Positions 52,180 through 63,605 of a stretch of 64,000 bases of DNA are shown here, piece by piece. Each line of letters starts with the position of its first letter. The stretch's first letter is position 1. The DNA lies in assembly GCF_022539505.1 (NCBI RefSeq), contig NC_061514.1, positions 220,743,837 through 220,807,836 on the forward strand, given 5' to 3'. Made by a program: the position numbers and the translations under genes. The notes below the pieces were generated by a model. The model saw nothing but the letters and a program-made list of their open reading frames with translations, was not told the origin of the DNA and ran no database searches. This stretch comes from Lolium rigidum (taxonomy: Eukaryota > Streptophyta > Magnoliopsida > Poales > Poaceae).

Positions 52180-52792
52180 TTTCAAGCCCACACCAGATAC
52201 TCGTCAAGTAGATCTAGTAGAAAATGACTCTACTAGGCAGGTTACCATTGGGACGGGCCTGTCCGCCCAATAGGAAAGCGCGCTCATCAAGTTCCTCCGT
52301 GAGAATCGAGATATCTTTGCATGGAAACCTTCCAACATTCCAGGTGTCCCGAGAGAACTTGCTGAGCACAAACTACACGTCGACCCAACCGCACGTCCCG
52401 TTAGGTAGACGATGCGACCCGTGGGCGAAGAGCGTCGGCGCGCAATCGCCGAAGAGGTGAACCGGCTACTCGCCGCCGGTTTTCGTCATCAAAATCAAGC
52501 ACCCAAAATGGCTGGCGAACCCAGTCTTGGTGCTGAAGAAAAACAAGACGTGGCGAATGTGTATCGATTACACCGGCCTCAACCGCGCATGCCCCAAGGA
52601 CCCATTCGTCCTACCGCGAATCGACCAAATCATCGATGCAGTAGCGGGGTCGGAGTCGCTGTGCTTCCTCGACGCATACTCCGGGTACAATCAAATCAAG
52701 ATGGCAGTAGAAGACCAGGAGAAAACGGCGTTCATCACGCAACTCGGCTCCTATTGCTACACAGCCATGACCTTCGGTCTCAGAAACATATT
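52180..52792 (+). pseudogene. Element D polyprotein, reverse transcriptase portion (truncated)
   Basis: Continues 1-387 in the same frame. It holds two in-frame TAG codons (52271-52273 and 52406-52408), the second where related polyproteins have Gln before TMRPVGEERR. A frameshift near 52485 moves the RT core to another frame: LVLKKNKTWRMCIDYTGLN, CPKDPFVLPRIDQIIDAVAG, CFLDAYSGYNQIKM, EKTAFITQLGSYCYTAM and TFGLRN. The sequence breaks off in the middle of the conserved FGLKNA motif and passes into a tandem repeat at about 52793. The RT active-site YxDD, RNase H and integrase are absent from the window. Confidence 0.9.
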
Positions 52793-53757
52793 CAAACAAG
52801 ATCTAGACATATTCAAACCAGAAAAATCATGTATCTACCCCTAACCCTAAACTCTATGTTATGAAGTCAAGTATGAAGAGAAGTGGTTTTTGGATTCAAA
52901 CATAGAAATTTCAAAAACCTCCCAAGAGCTTCATTTTGGAGTGACTGAGAAGGATACGAGCTTAATTTTTCATATTCATGTTTTAAACTTGTTTAAATCT
53001 TGGTCAAACCTTGGATTTGACCAAGATTCAAATGGGCATAAAAAATAAAAATAGAATAAAAAAATAAAAACCAAATCACATAGTCTTCTTATATCATATA
53101 GTAAGCATACAAGTTGATAAACAAGGTCTAGACATATTCAAACCAGAAAAATCATGTATCTAACCCCTAACCCTAAACTCTATCTTATGAAGTCAAGCAT
53201 GAAGAGAAGTGCTTTTGGGTTTCAAACATGGAATTTTCAAAAACCTCTCAAGAGCTTCATTTTGGACTGACTAAGAAGGATGCAGGCTTACTTTTCCTAT
53301 TCATGTTTTACACTTGTTTAAATCTTGGACAAACCTAGTATTTGACTAAGATTCAAATGGGCATAAAAATTCAAAAAAAAAAAATCAAATCACATAGTCT
53401 TCTTATATCATATAGTAAGAGCATTCAAGTCGATATACATGGTCTAGACATATTCAAACCAGAAAAATCATGTATCTACCCCTAAGCCTAAACTCTATCT
53501 TATGAAGTCAAGCATGAAGAGAAGTGGTATTAGATTTCACACATGGAAATTTCAAAAACCTCCCACGTACTAAGAAGGATCGATACATGCTTAATTTTTC
53601 CATTCATGTTTTTAACTTGTTTAAATATTAGTCAAACCAAATTCAAATGGGCATAAAAAATCAAAAAAAATGAAAAACCAAAGGACATAGTCTTCTTATA
53701 AGCATTCAAGTTGATAAACAAGATCTAGACATATTCAAAACCAGAAAAATCATGTAT
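52793..53757. repeat. Short tandem array, unit about 320 bp, with telomere-like motif
   Basis: The segment TCTAGACATATTCAAACCAG recurs at 52802, 53127 and 53443, and with one extra A at 53724: spacings 325, 316 and 281 bp. Each unit also carries CCCCTAACCCTAAACTCT-like sequence (CCCTAGCC in one variant), GAAGTCAAGCATGAAGAGAAG, and a poly-A-rich AAAAATCAAA segment. Three nearly full units and a partial fourth are present. It abuts truncated RT on the left and LTR F on the right. Family not recognised; it may be a fragment of a longer satellite or a repeat inside a transposon. Confidence 0.82.
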
Positions 53758-54184
53758 TGTAACATCCCAAAATTTTCCAAATTTTAGAATGTTTAAAAAT
53801 AAATAAATTAACTGGTAGAATTGTAGTCTTGATTGAAATTCCACGGGGAATTAAAATTTTTGAGCAATTGTTTAAAACTATATCCCAAAGGTTAGATTTC
53901 ATTAACATTTGTTTTCAAAATATTTTTTTCAAAAGCAAACCTATATGTATTGTTTATATGTTGAAATCATAAAGGAATTTATTTGTTGAAACAAAACTCA
54001 AAAAAAATCCATTTCTAAATAAGGCTATGAGCTTATGTGGAATATTATCGTTATCACAATTTTGTTTTCAAACAGAACAAGTGCCAAAGTGTTTACCTTT
54101 GAATTATATTTGCACTTATATTTTTTCAAAAAAAAATCAATTATATATATGATTTTCATAAAGTTTGTATCAAATTGGAAGTCC

Positions 54185-54199
54185 AAATCAATCAATTAA
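54185..54199. repeat. Left target-site duplication of the SINE
   Basis: AAATCAATCAATTAA, identical to 54348-54362. Confidence 0.9.
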
Positions 54200-54347
54200 A
54201 GAAGTGAGCCTAGCTCACTTGGTTAGGGAAGTGGATGTACAACCCAGCCACCCAGGTTCAAGTCCTCAGGGACGCGAATTTGGGTTCTTATTATTTAAAA
54301 ACAAAATCACTGTAGGGGTTTCCCCTACCGTATTCCTTTCAAAAAAA
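54200..54347 (+). mobile_element. tRNA-derived SINE
   Basis: About 148 bp with RNA polymerase III promoter boxes: A box around TAGCTCACTTGG (54211-54222) and B box GGTTCAAGTCC (54255-54265). The tail CTTTC is followed by an A10 run (54341-54350). It is flanked by a perfect 15-bp duplication AAATCAATCAATTAA (54185-54199 and 54348-54362), which proves a retroposed insertion. It resembles grass SINEs with a tRNA head; I did not assign a named family. Confidence 0.88.
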
Positions 54348-54362
54348 AAATCAATCAATTAA
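54348..54362. repeat. Right target-site duplication of the SINE
   Basis: AAATCAATCAATTAA after the A-rich tail; its first bases overlap the tail. Confidence 0.9.
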
Positions 54363-56759
54363 TAGAAATGGCAAATGCTAAAAACAAATACATTAAACTG
54401 GACCTGTTTGGCCCAGTTCGGTCCAACACACACAGCCCATGCGACCCAACGAGTCGAAGGCTCGTCTTCCTCCTCCATCCAATTCACGTACGTTACCTGG
54501 ACATAAGCTGCCATGGCTGTAGCTATTCCTCTCCTCTTCCGTTAATATCATCGACCGTTTCTTGTCGAGTTTAACACAAAAGTTATTAGAAATCTAATGG
54601 AGAATCCGTTCAGATAATTTATGTCGCATTTTATTGACTTAATCACCCAGACCGATGTCGTGCACCGAATGCCAACCGATGGCACACCTCTCCCGATCTC
54701 CCATCTCAGACAATTCCGAGACTATCTAAGCGCGTCACTCTGTGCCTCTCATAACACTCCACCATTTTTGTTCACAAAGTATCTCCAGAGAAGGTCTATG
54801 CAGACCATACCAACCATGCCATTCTTAACCACAAAATTGAGTTCATCGCTTGATTCCGATGCGCTCGGTGATCGTCTTGTCGATGACATGCACCAGGAGA
54901 CTACCTACGTCAAGGACTTCCTCTAGGACATGGTACTGCACCATATCATCGATGTTGGTCGTGTTGCCGTTGTTCTGCCGGCCACATCGACGGCGTCGTT
55001 GTTTTCGTCGGATATAAGGGGCTGAGGTCCTAGTTCTTCCTTCTTTTTTTTCTCCAGCCTCATGTCAATCTCCTGATGCTTTCCTTTTGCTCAATTCACA
55101 ACCGTACGTAGGCTCCTTCGCGACGACCAACGACATCCGCCGAGGCCTTGTTGTACGCTGTCGTAGGCAACCATCATAGTAGTGAACGAACTGGAGTAAA
55201 TCCTTGCCCGCTGCTATGACTAGGAGGATCTCCGTGCCGTTCCTCGCCACCGCACGCTCAGCACCTCTCTGTCAAATCCCGTTGGTGAGCGTTTTCCTCT
55301 ATTCAGCATTTGTATTTCTTGAAACTGAACTTGTACATCACACCTGCCTTGTCATTGTCACTGTCCTATTAGACGTTTTGATAAGAGTACATGTTCTCCG
55401 TTGAACTTTTCAATGAGATGTGAAATCATATAGCTGAACAAGATACAGTTTGTTCCTTGTTTGCACGTAAAGCACACATGCGAGATAGAGATGCAGAGCC
55501 AAACCTTTAAGCCATCACGTTCAGTTTAGATTAGTTTTAGCATATCTGTTGTGGACCGTTTGATCTAAATCTAATGGTCTTCATTAGTGGAACTAACTGA
55601 ACGTAGTGTATCGATCGATTGGTTCATTTTGTGCTAGCTAGTTCATGTCAAATAACTTTAAAAATTCATATCTTTAGATCTAGATCTCTATTTTAAATGG
55701 TTGTTCTTGCTTTAAGTTTGTAATTAAATTCTTTACAACTTTCATGTAGAAAGCGTTTTCACCCGAGCAACTTTTTCTGATGGCTTTTCGGCCGAAATTA
55801 TTAAAAGTCCGCGAAATGTTTAATCTTGTAAAAAAAATTAGAAGAACAATTACACATCCAAAATTAGAAAATAATACACCCCTGGATTCATACAAATGCG
55901 TAGAACACAATGAAACAATAAATTTTGAGTTTTGAAATATCTTTTCAATATTCAAATTTAAAGAAGTGAATTTGAGCATGTTCACCATATATTTAATTCT
56001 ATAATTATTCTGGGCATAAATTTTGTTGCAAAAATTATTATTAGGAGTCATAGCTATCCAGAATATTTGCACACTTAATTTTGATCCGTTCCTGCCTAGC
56101 CATCCGAAATGTCCTATACTCATTTTCACATTGAGCCATAAAAGATATAAAAGACTAAAACCAAATGCATAACAAATCTTTCCAAAATAGTTTGTTTGCT
56201 CTTTTTGATTTTGTTGCTATTGGAATGTGTGTTTATGTTGTGTTATTTATCTTATAGATAAGAGTTACATGTATTGCTGAGATAAAGAGAACTCTCTACA
56301 AGTTACCAAAAAGGCAAGTGTCACTCATGTCCTAGTGTTTTCTATGCATGTAGTTTTTACTTAAAACTAAGTACTTAGCCGTGTCCCCGGTTATGGACAT
56401 ATTTGAGCAATTGGACCTGGAGCTGTTGGAAGATCTCTCTCATCCCAATTTCATAATAAAACTTGATGGGTAAACTTGGGTAGCATTAAGCTGGACTCTA
56501 GTGTCTATCCCTGGTGAGCCAGCGTGATGAGAACTTCGGTTCATGCTTTAAGGGTTATATTTTCAAAAACAAATGATGTTTACAAAAGGTAGGGAAAATG
56601 CCCGCTTTTCTGCAAAGAGCCTAAACTCCACCAGCCAAATATACATGTAGGTATTAGGCGCCATTTGTGTCCACTAAATAGTGATATATTGCCAATACAT
56701 TCAAAGTATTGACCAAATGTTTTTGGCTGTAACCTGTTGCAGATATTTTGATAGGCTAG

Positions 56760-57144
56760 TGACATGGGCATCCCTAATGGGCCTGCCGAAGATAGTACCC
56801 GGGGTTTACGGAAGGCCCGCTACTCGAAGAATAAGAAGATTCGGAAGCCCAAGATGTTATTAAGGAAAGCTAGAGTTGTAATAGAAAGTCTTATTTGTAA
56901 TCTTACGGGATGAGTTTGAATCCTTCCCTGACTTTGTAACTTGTACAGCACGAATCCCTCAGCTCCACCTCCTATATAAGGGGGAGTCGAGGGACGCAGA
57001 GATCATCGAATCATTGTTTACAAACCCTAGTTTTCATAATCGTCGTGTACTTTTCGGCTGAAACCTTCGAGATCTACTTGCCCTCTACTTCCAACTAAAC
57101 CCTAGCCTACAATCCATAGGCATTGACTAGTTGATACCTTGTCA
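56760..57144 (+). repeat. Element H 5' LTR
   Basis: 385 bp, termini TGACA...TGTCA forming a perfect 5-bp inverted repeat. The left boundary is supported by element G, whose independent insertion breaks at the same base. Confidence 0.9.
56973..56979 (+). promoter_or_regulatory. TATA box in element H LTR
   Basis: TATATAA in CCACCTCCTATATAAGGGGG; the same box is at the same place in element G's LTR. Confidence 0.7.
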
Positions 57145-57145
57145 A

Positions 57146-57163
57146 TTGGCGCCGTCTGTGGGA
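57146..57163 (+). promoter_or_regulatory. Primer binding site of element H (TGGCGCC type)
   Basis: TTGGCGCCGTCTGTGGGA just after the LTR. This TGGCGCC-type site is common in Tat and Athila relatives and differs from the Met-tRNA type in A, B and C. I do not assign the exact tRNA. Confidence 0.8.
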
Positions 57164-57190
57164 ATTAGAGGCGACAAGGAGCTGATCTCG

Positions 57191-59641
57191 ATGGCACGTT
57201 CAAGATCGTCGACTTCATCAGTAGCAAGCAACATCATGGACGGAGGTAAACAGATCGAAACTGGTCTTGTTGATTTTGTTCCTCACCCGCCCTCCCGTTT
57301 GGATGCATATGCGTATCTGGAGGAGCCAATAAAGATAACGTTTGGAAAATTCGATTTCCGCGTCGAGAAAGAAGGAGTGTATCGTCTCGAAGTTCCGATC
57401 TCGTCGGGATTATCGGCGGGTGGTCCTGATCTCTCAAACTCAGTATCATCCGTCGAGTCAAGCGATAAGGAAATTTCGTCGCCACGCTTCATCGACGACA
57501 GGGCAAGTGAAAAACTCGCCAAAATCTTCGGCGACATGTCCTTCGAATCATCGGCGGACTCTTATATAAGCGATGATTCGAGCGACACTGATAGCTTCGA
57601 CTTCATCGACAAATCCACCTCTATTGGGAAGGTCTTCACCAAACTCTATGATGGTGTCACCGAACCAAGCAAAGTGAAAACTCCAAAATATCACCAAGTT
57701 TATGCCATTGGAGATGCAAGTCGCGATCAAGAGGAAACATCGGAGGCTTTCGACGATTTGGGCAATCCCTATGTCGATCCCTCAGATCTAAGGAGAGGTT
57801 TGGGCACTAAATATGTCGGGCCCACACCACGCGTCAGAGTTCAACCGCCGCAAACAGCACTGGGATAGAGCTGCGAAAGCTTTAGATGGTTCGGAACCAA
57901 TGACGACAACTCGCTACGATCCAAGAACTGCAAGCTTATCAATATAGACTCGCCAGAGCTGGAAGAGAACTGGAAAAACAGACAGAAGCTTTAAACAGAA
58001 AAAAGGAAGCAGCCTCCGCGTCAAGCAGACGAAAGGCAGAGTTAAGTCGACAATCTGGAACCTCGGGAGATAGCCATAGAGAAGCTCGGAACAGAGCAAG
58101 GTCAAGATTGCAACACATACCTGAAGGAAAAAGAGAGTACCTACTTCAAAATCTCGACATGTCGTTTATGTCGATAGACACAAGAGGGAATATTATTCCC
58201 AAGACACCAGAAGCTGGCTATATGGCGACACAAGCCTTTATCCTTGCATCTAGGCCACCTCCAGGAGATCCAAGGGAGGCTTTGTACAACATGGCAGTGG
58301 CAGGAGCTGAAGCCATGGGAACGGCGTTTGCACCAACACCTCCGAAGGAGCAAGCAAGGCAAAATAGTCCACGACCTACGGCAGCAGCAGCAGAGCAAAT
58401 GTCGAAGGAACAAGTGGAGCAAGAGACACGGCAGCACAAGCAAGGGTAGACAGAGCACGGCAAGGCGAAGGGAACATCGGTATTCCCCAGAATTAAACGA
58501 CGAGGATATGTGCGGTTTGCCGTGCTTCACAAGGAGAGTACGAAAAACTCGAGTCCCTTCGGGATTTAAGTTGCCTGATCATTTCAAAAAATTCGATGGC
58601 CTGCAAGATCCAGAGGATTGGCTAGTTGATTACCTCGAGACGGTGAAGTTAACTGGAGGGACCAGGAAAACAGCCATGCAAAGCATTCAGGTGCATTTAA
58701 GTGGAGCTGCACGATCTTGGATCAAAAAACTTCCTCCAGGGTCTATCGACAGCTGGGATAGCTTTGAGGACATATTCGTCAAGAATTTCCGATCCACCTG
58801 CAAGAAACCCGCGTCTCTAGAGGAGTTACGGGCGTGTCGATAGAAGCCAGACGAACCAATGAGAAAATATATCCAAAGGTGGAACATCATAAAAAACTCG
58901 GCAGAAAATATATCTAATGAGAGGGCAATAGATGCATTTGTTGCAGGGATCATGCGTGGAGATTTTGTCGAAGATTTGGGAAGAACCAATCCAAAGACAG
59001 TATCTGCATTAATGGAAATAGCAAACAGATGGGCGGATGGAGAAGATGATGTCCACAACAAACGGCATAGGTCGCCAGAGGAGGACCGCGGTCGAAATTA
59101 TCAATCAAGGCGACGATTTCCTCGGCAGTACTCGAATTATGATGCTCCAGGTCAAATTTCGGCTGGTTTCCGAGCCAGTGCAGGAGGAAATAATCGAGAT
59201 GATTACCAGAGAAGTAATGAGCAACGAAGTGACAATAGAGATGAATTTCGACAAAATAGGCAAAACAGCGGGCCAAGGTTCCAGAGGCCTTTTGTGTCTC
59301 CCGAAGAAATGACGAACGGGCCGTGTCAGATGCATTTTTTCCTCGACAGCAACGGAAAAAGACAGTCGGGACACCTGCAGAAGGATTGTCGAAATTTCCA
59401 GGCAATGCTGAGATATGCAGGGCATGCTAATGCTCAGGCAGCGCAAAGAAATCCTCGAGAACCCAGAAGTGAGGTTCACCTGCCACCTCCTCCCGCGATA
59501 ACAGATGACAATCGACATCAGCTAAGAATAGCGGCGGCGCCTGCACCACCACCTTACGTTGATCCCAATTCTAATGGAGTGGTCTCGATGATTCAGAAGG
59601 GAAGGCCATCCAATAGAACCCAGAAAGTAATCTCGCGATAG
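57191..59641 (+). pseudogene. Element H gag
   Basis: Starts at ATG 57191 (MARSRSSTSS), 46 bp after the LTR. The N-terminal part (to about 57855) matches element G's gag. A frameshift moves it to a second frame (about 57856-58440), then back to the first. The capsid core follows: FKLPDHFKKFDGLQDPEDWL, AARSWIKKLPPGSIDSWDSF, FRSTCKKPASLEELRACR, RNPKTVSALMEIANRWADGE-like text. A zinc-finger-like stretch CQMHF...SGHLQKDC lies near 59325-59390. In-frame TAG codons are at 58841-58843 and 59639-59641, the first where Gln is expected. Gag would assemble the particle; this copy cannot make it. Confidence 0.9.
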
Positions 59642-60381
59642 GTGTTCATGGCAGAGAAAATGCCTCCACCAACAGTTGAGTACCTCAATTGGTCAGGGCA
59701 AGACATTGGCTTCACTATAGCAGATCATCCACAGCAAGTTCCTCGACTAGGGCAGTCAGCACTCATACTACCAGCGGTCATCGCAGGATTCGACGTGTCT
59801 CGCGTGTTTATAGATGGTGGCAGCAGCTTGAACCTTATGTACGCAGACACATTAAGGAAGATGAATATATCCCTAGCAAACCTGAAACCAACAGACACGA
59901 GATTCCACGGCATCACACCAGAGAAGCCAAGCTATCCGTTGGGGAAGATTAATCTCGACGTTCGGCTTTGGGACCCGAGAAAATTACGGAATCGAGAAAT
60001 TGGAGTTTGAAGTCGTAGATTTCCCGTCACAATACCACGCTCTGTTGGGACGACCAAGCATATGCTAGATTTATGGCGGTACCACATTACACGTACCTAT
60101 TGTGGAGGATGCCCGGACCTAAGGGACCAATCACAATCAAAGGAAGCTTCGCCCTAGCCGATAAATGTGACAAGGATTTTCATCGACTATCAGAAACTTT
60201 CGGGATGCAAGCTGAGTATTTGGCATCAAGGCTCATGACCGACTACGACGTGCTGCCAGACGTTGCAAGGCCAAATAAAGAATCAACTTTCAACACTGAG
60301 AAAAATTCTAAGGAGGTGCAGATTCACCCGACGGATCCAAAAAAGACGACATCTATCGCAAATGACATGGACCTCGCATAG
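59642..60381 (+). pseudogene. Element H protease region
   Basis: Continues gag-pol with PPPTVEYLNWSGQDIGFTIA and the aspartic protease core RVFIDGGSSLNLMYADTL; the DGGSS form is normal for Tat elements. One extra base near 59965 shifts the frame, and a second near 60057 moves it on to the frame of RT. Downstream are PHYTYLLWRMPGPKGPITIKG (the counterpart of the element D fragment at 1-387) and a TAG at 60379-60381 directly before ESVLVKFLREN. Confidence 0.88.
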
Positions 60382-61893
60382 GAAAGCGTGCTCGTCAAGT
60401 TCCTCCGTGAGAACTGGAAAATCTTAGCATGGTGTCCAGCTGACATGCCAGGAGTACCCAGGGAACTTGCCGAGCACCACCTAAATTTGGATCCACTAGC
60501 GAGACCAATCAAACAACCTTTGCGACGTTTTTCGGAGCCAAACCGCAAAGCTATGCTATCAGAAATTGATCGACTCAGAGAAGCTGGTTTCATCAAAGAG
60601 ATATCCACCGAGGCCACCTGGGTAGCTAACCCAGTGATGGTGCCAAAGAAAAACACAAAAGTCCTTCGCATGTGTGTCGACTTTACGTGTCTCAATAAAC
60701 ATTGTCCAAAGGATCACTTTCCCCTCCCAAGGATCGATCAGATTATCGACTCCACGGCAGGATGTGAACGTCTTTCCTTTTTGGACGCATACTCCGGTTA
60801 TAACCAGATCAGATTAAAAGAAGACGACGAAGCCAAAACAGCGTTCATCACACCGTATGGCGTATTTTGTTATAAAACAATGCCCTTCGGGTTGAAAAAC
60901 GCGGGAGCAACGTATCAGAGGATGATGCAGAAGTGTTTGGCAACACAGATTGGAAAAAATGTGCAAGTATACATTGATGACGTAGTCATAACGTCAAAAA
61001 AGGGGACGACGTTGATCGAAGATCTCAAGGAAACTTTTGATAACCTCGACAAATTCTGCATCAAGCTAAACCCGACGAAATGCTCTTTTGGCGTCCCAGC
61101 AGGAGAACTTCTTGGGTTCTTAGTTTCAGCAAGAGGGATTGAAGCAAATCCCGACAAAATACAAGCCATCGTAACGATGAGGAAGCCAACCAAGTTAAAA
61201 GAAATACAGCAATTAACTGGGCGAGTCGCAGCTTTGAGTAGATTCGTCGCCAGGCTGGGAGAAAAAGCACTACCGTTCCACGCTTTGATAAAGCAAGGGG
61301 AGAAATTCCAGTGGAACGAAGAAGCCGGTAGAGCTTTCGAGGATCTGAAACGCAAAATCTCGACACCACCAGTCTTGGTGGCGCCGAATGAAAAGGAACC
61401 TCTCCTGCTGTACATCGCAACCACACCCCAAGTGGTTAGCACGGTGCTAGTTGTCGAAATAGAAGAGGAAGGAAAACTCCATGGATTGCAAAGGCCGGTA
61501 TATTTCATTAGTGAAGTTTTATCGCCTTCCAAACAGCGGTACCCGCAGTACCAGAAACTAGCATATGGAGTGATTACAACAGCAAGAAAGTTGCGCCACT
61601 ATTTTTCGGCACACCCGATAATAGTAGTCAATGAAGCACCTCTCTCAAATATACTGAACAATCCAGAAGCTACAGGGCGTGTCTCCCTTTGGGGAATAGA
61701 ACTTTCCCCTCGGGACATCACGTATGAAAAAAGAAAGGCAATCAAGTCGCAAGTTTTGCCGTATTTCATCGCAGAGTATGGATGGAGCTGCAAAACACGG
61801 GACCCCAGATTTGTCGAGAACTTGGACAATGAACTTCGACGGATCCAAGAGAGTAGAAGGAGCTGGCGCAGGAGTGATACTCATATCACCTGA
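60382..61893 (+). pseudogene. Element H reverse transcriptase and Gypsy RNase H
   Basis: RT motifs in order: MVPKKNTKVLRMCVDFTCLN, CPKDHFPLPRIDQIIDS, FLDAYSGYNQIRLKEDDEA, MPFGLKNAGATYQRM and the YIDD active site (60970-60981). LLGFLVSARGIEANPDKI and the connection to RNase H (KEPLLLYIATTPQVVSTVLV, with the first acidic residue apparently replaced) follow. The last true residues are near PYFIAEYGW; a frameshift at about 61795 carries the protein into the frame of the second RNase H. The frame is otherwise open for over 460 codons. Confidence 0.93.
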
Positions 61894-62250
61894 AGGCGAC
61901 AAGTTAAAATATGTCCTACGGATGACGTTCCCAAACGCATCCAACAATGAAGCAGAATATGAAGCCCTTATACACGGGATGAAGATGGCGAAAGCTTGCG
62001 GTGCAACTCGATTAAAAATCTTTGGCGACTCACAATTGGTAGCTCAGCAAGTCATGAACCAATGTGATGCAGTCAATGATAGCATGATAGCATACAAGGA
62101 GGTGTACAATGAGCTTGAGAAGCTGTTTGATGGATGCGAGGTAAATCATATCAGTAGACTGAGCAATGATGAAGCCGACGTCCTCGCAAACATCGGGTCA
62201 CAGTGCCTCACAATCCCGCCGAGGCGTATTTTGGGAAGAAATAGCGGAGA
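61794..62250 (+). pseudogene. Element H second (archaeal-type) RNase H
   Basis: NFDGSKRVEGAGAGVILISP, NNEAEYEALIHGMKMAKACG, KIFGDSQLVAQQV and the final LSNDEADVLANIGS give the four acidic positions (D, E, D, D) of the archaeal-type RNase H acquired by the Tat lineage. It is in a different frame from RT before it and integrase after it (shifts at about 61795 and 62225). Confidence 0.9.
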
Positions 62251-63605
62251 GATCAACGAAGCCGAAGAAGATCCGAGAAAAAGCAAAAGAAGGAAAAACT
62301 TCGGCGTCTCCCAAAGAAACCGTGGAGGACGAAGAGGACCAAGAACTTGTGATGATGATAGAAGTTCCTTGGATGCAAGCGTACATATCGTATATCCTCA
62401 GGAAGGAAATACCCGACGATCCAGTTGCAGCAAGGCGAGTTATTCGACGATCCAAAGCTTTCACAGTGGTCAAAGGGGAGTTATATAAGCGAAGTATTTC
62501 AGGCATCTTGCAAAGGTGTGTCACACCAGAAGAAGGAAGAATAATCTTAAAGGATGTGCATGAGGGAATATGTGGTCACCACGCAAGCAGTCGAGCTATT
62601 GCAGCCAAAGTCTTTCGGGCAGGATTCTACTGGTTGACAGCAATCGAGGACGCAAAAGAGATAGTACGAACTTGCGACGCGTGCCAGAGATTTGCCGCAA
62701 AACCGCACTCTCCGGCGGCAGAACTAATGCCAATACCATTGTCATGGCCCTTTGCCTAGTGGGGACTCGACATGGTAGGCAAGTTGCACAAAGCTTCGCC
62801 AGGAGGATACGAGTACCTGTTGGTTGCTGTCGACAAATTCACTAAGTGGGTAGAAGCGAAGCCAATAAATTCACCAGATGCACAATCAGCAATAAAGTTC
62901 GTGAAGGGCATCGTTTTTCGATTTGGAGTACCTCACAACATCGTCACAGACAATGGCAGCAACTTTACGTCGAAGGAGTTCAAGGCGTACTGTGCAGAAG
63001 TGGGCATCAAATTGCACTTCGCGTCAGTTGCACATCCCCAAACTAATGGTCAAGTCGAGAAAGCCAATGGCATCATCTGCAATGGCATTAAAAAACGTCT
63101 GCTAGGACCGCTTGAAAAGGCTCGACACACCTGGCCAGAAGAACTGCCAAGTGTTTTGTGGAGCATCCGAACAACACCAAACACGGCGACACAAGAAACC
63201 CCGTTCTTCCTCGTCCATGGAGCTAAAGCCGTACTACCAATTGAAATAGAGCACGATTCTCCAAGAGTAACAGAGTATGACGAAGAAACATCACGAAAAG
63301 TTCGGGAGGATGATATGGAAGCACTCGATGAAGCTCGAGATGAAGTACTGTCACGGGTTACCAAGTACCAGCAAGACTTGAAGAACTACCACAGTCGACG
63401 ATTACGGCCGAGATCTTTCCAGGTCGGTGATTTGGTCCTACGGCTCAACCAGCAAAGTACAGAGAAACTCGAGTCACCATGGTTGGGGCCTTACATCGTC
63501 ACGGAAGTCATTGACGGAGGAGCGTACAGGATCAAGGACAAGAAGACAGGGGTTCCCGAGAAAAACCCCTGGAACGTAGCGCAGCTCAGGCGGTTCTACG
63601 CCTAG
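62226..63605 (+). pseudogene. Element H integrase
   Basis: One frame with a single TAG (62757-62759). The HHCC zinc finger (HEGICGHHASSR... CDACQRFA) precedes the catalytic core, with Asp in WGLDMVGKL, Asp in VTDNGSNFTS and Glu in TNGQVEKANGII. The GPF/Y-like C-terminal module (SPWLGPYIVTEVIDGGAYRI) ends in NPWNVAQLRRFYA and the stop at 63603-63605. No chromodomain follows, as usual for Tat. The internal TAG lies where relatives have Gln, just before the first catalytic Asp. Confidence 0.93.

Larger units (their letters stand above)
53758..56759 (+). mobile_element. Element F: probable partial Gypsy LTR
   Basis: Starts TGTAACATCCCAAAATTTTCC right after the tandem array, the usual 5' terminus of Tekay-type LTRs, followed by AT-rich and then GC-richer sequence (54400-55300) as in the other long LTRs here. 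No matching 3' end, second copy or protein motif is found before element H begins at 56760. Short open frames (for example 54621-54926 plus, 55680-56129 minus) have no recognisable content. It could be the left part of an LTR interrupted by element H. Moderate to low certainty. Confidence 0.5.

Noticed and set aside
52793..53757. CCCTAAA-type repeats as a true or interstitial telomere
   Set aside because: Only one or two degenerate heptamers per approximately 320-bp unit, not a run of telomeric repeats.
54200..54347. A functional tRNA gene
   Set aside because: A and B boxes are present, but there is no cloverleaf anticodon arm pairing. The A-rich tail and 15-bp duplications identify a SINE.
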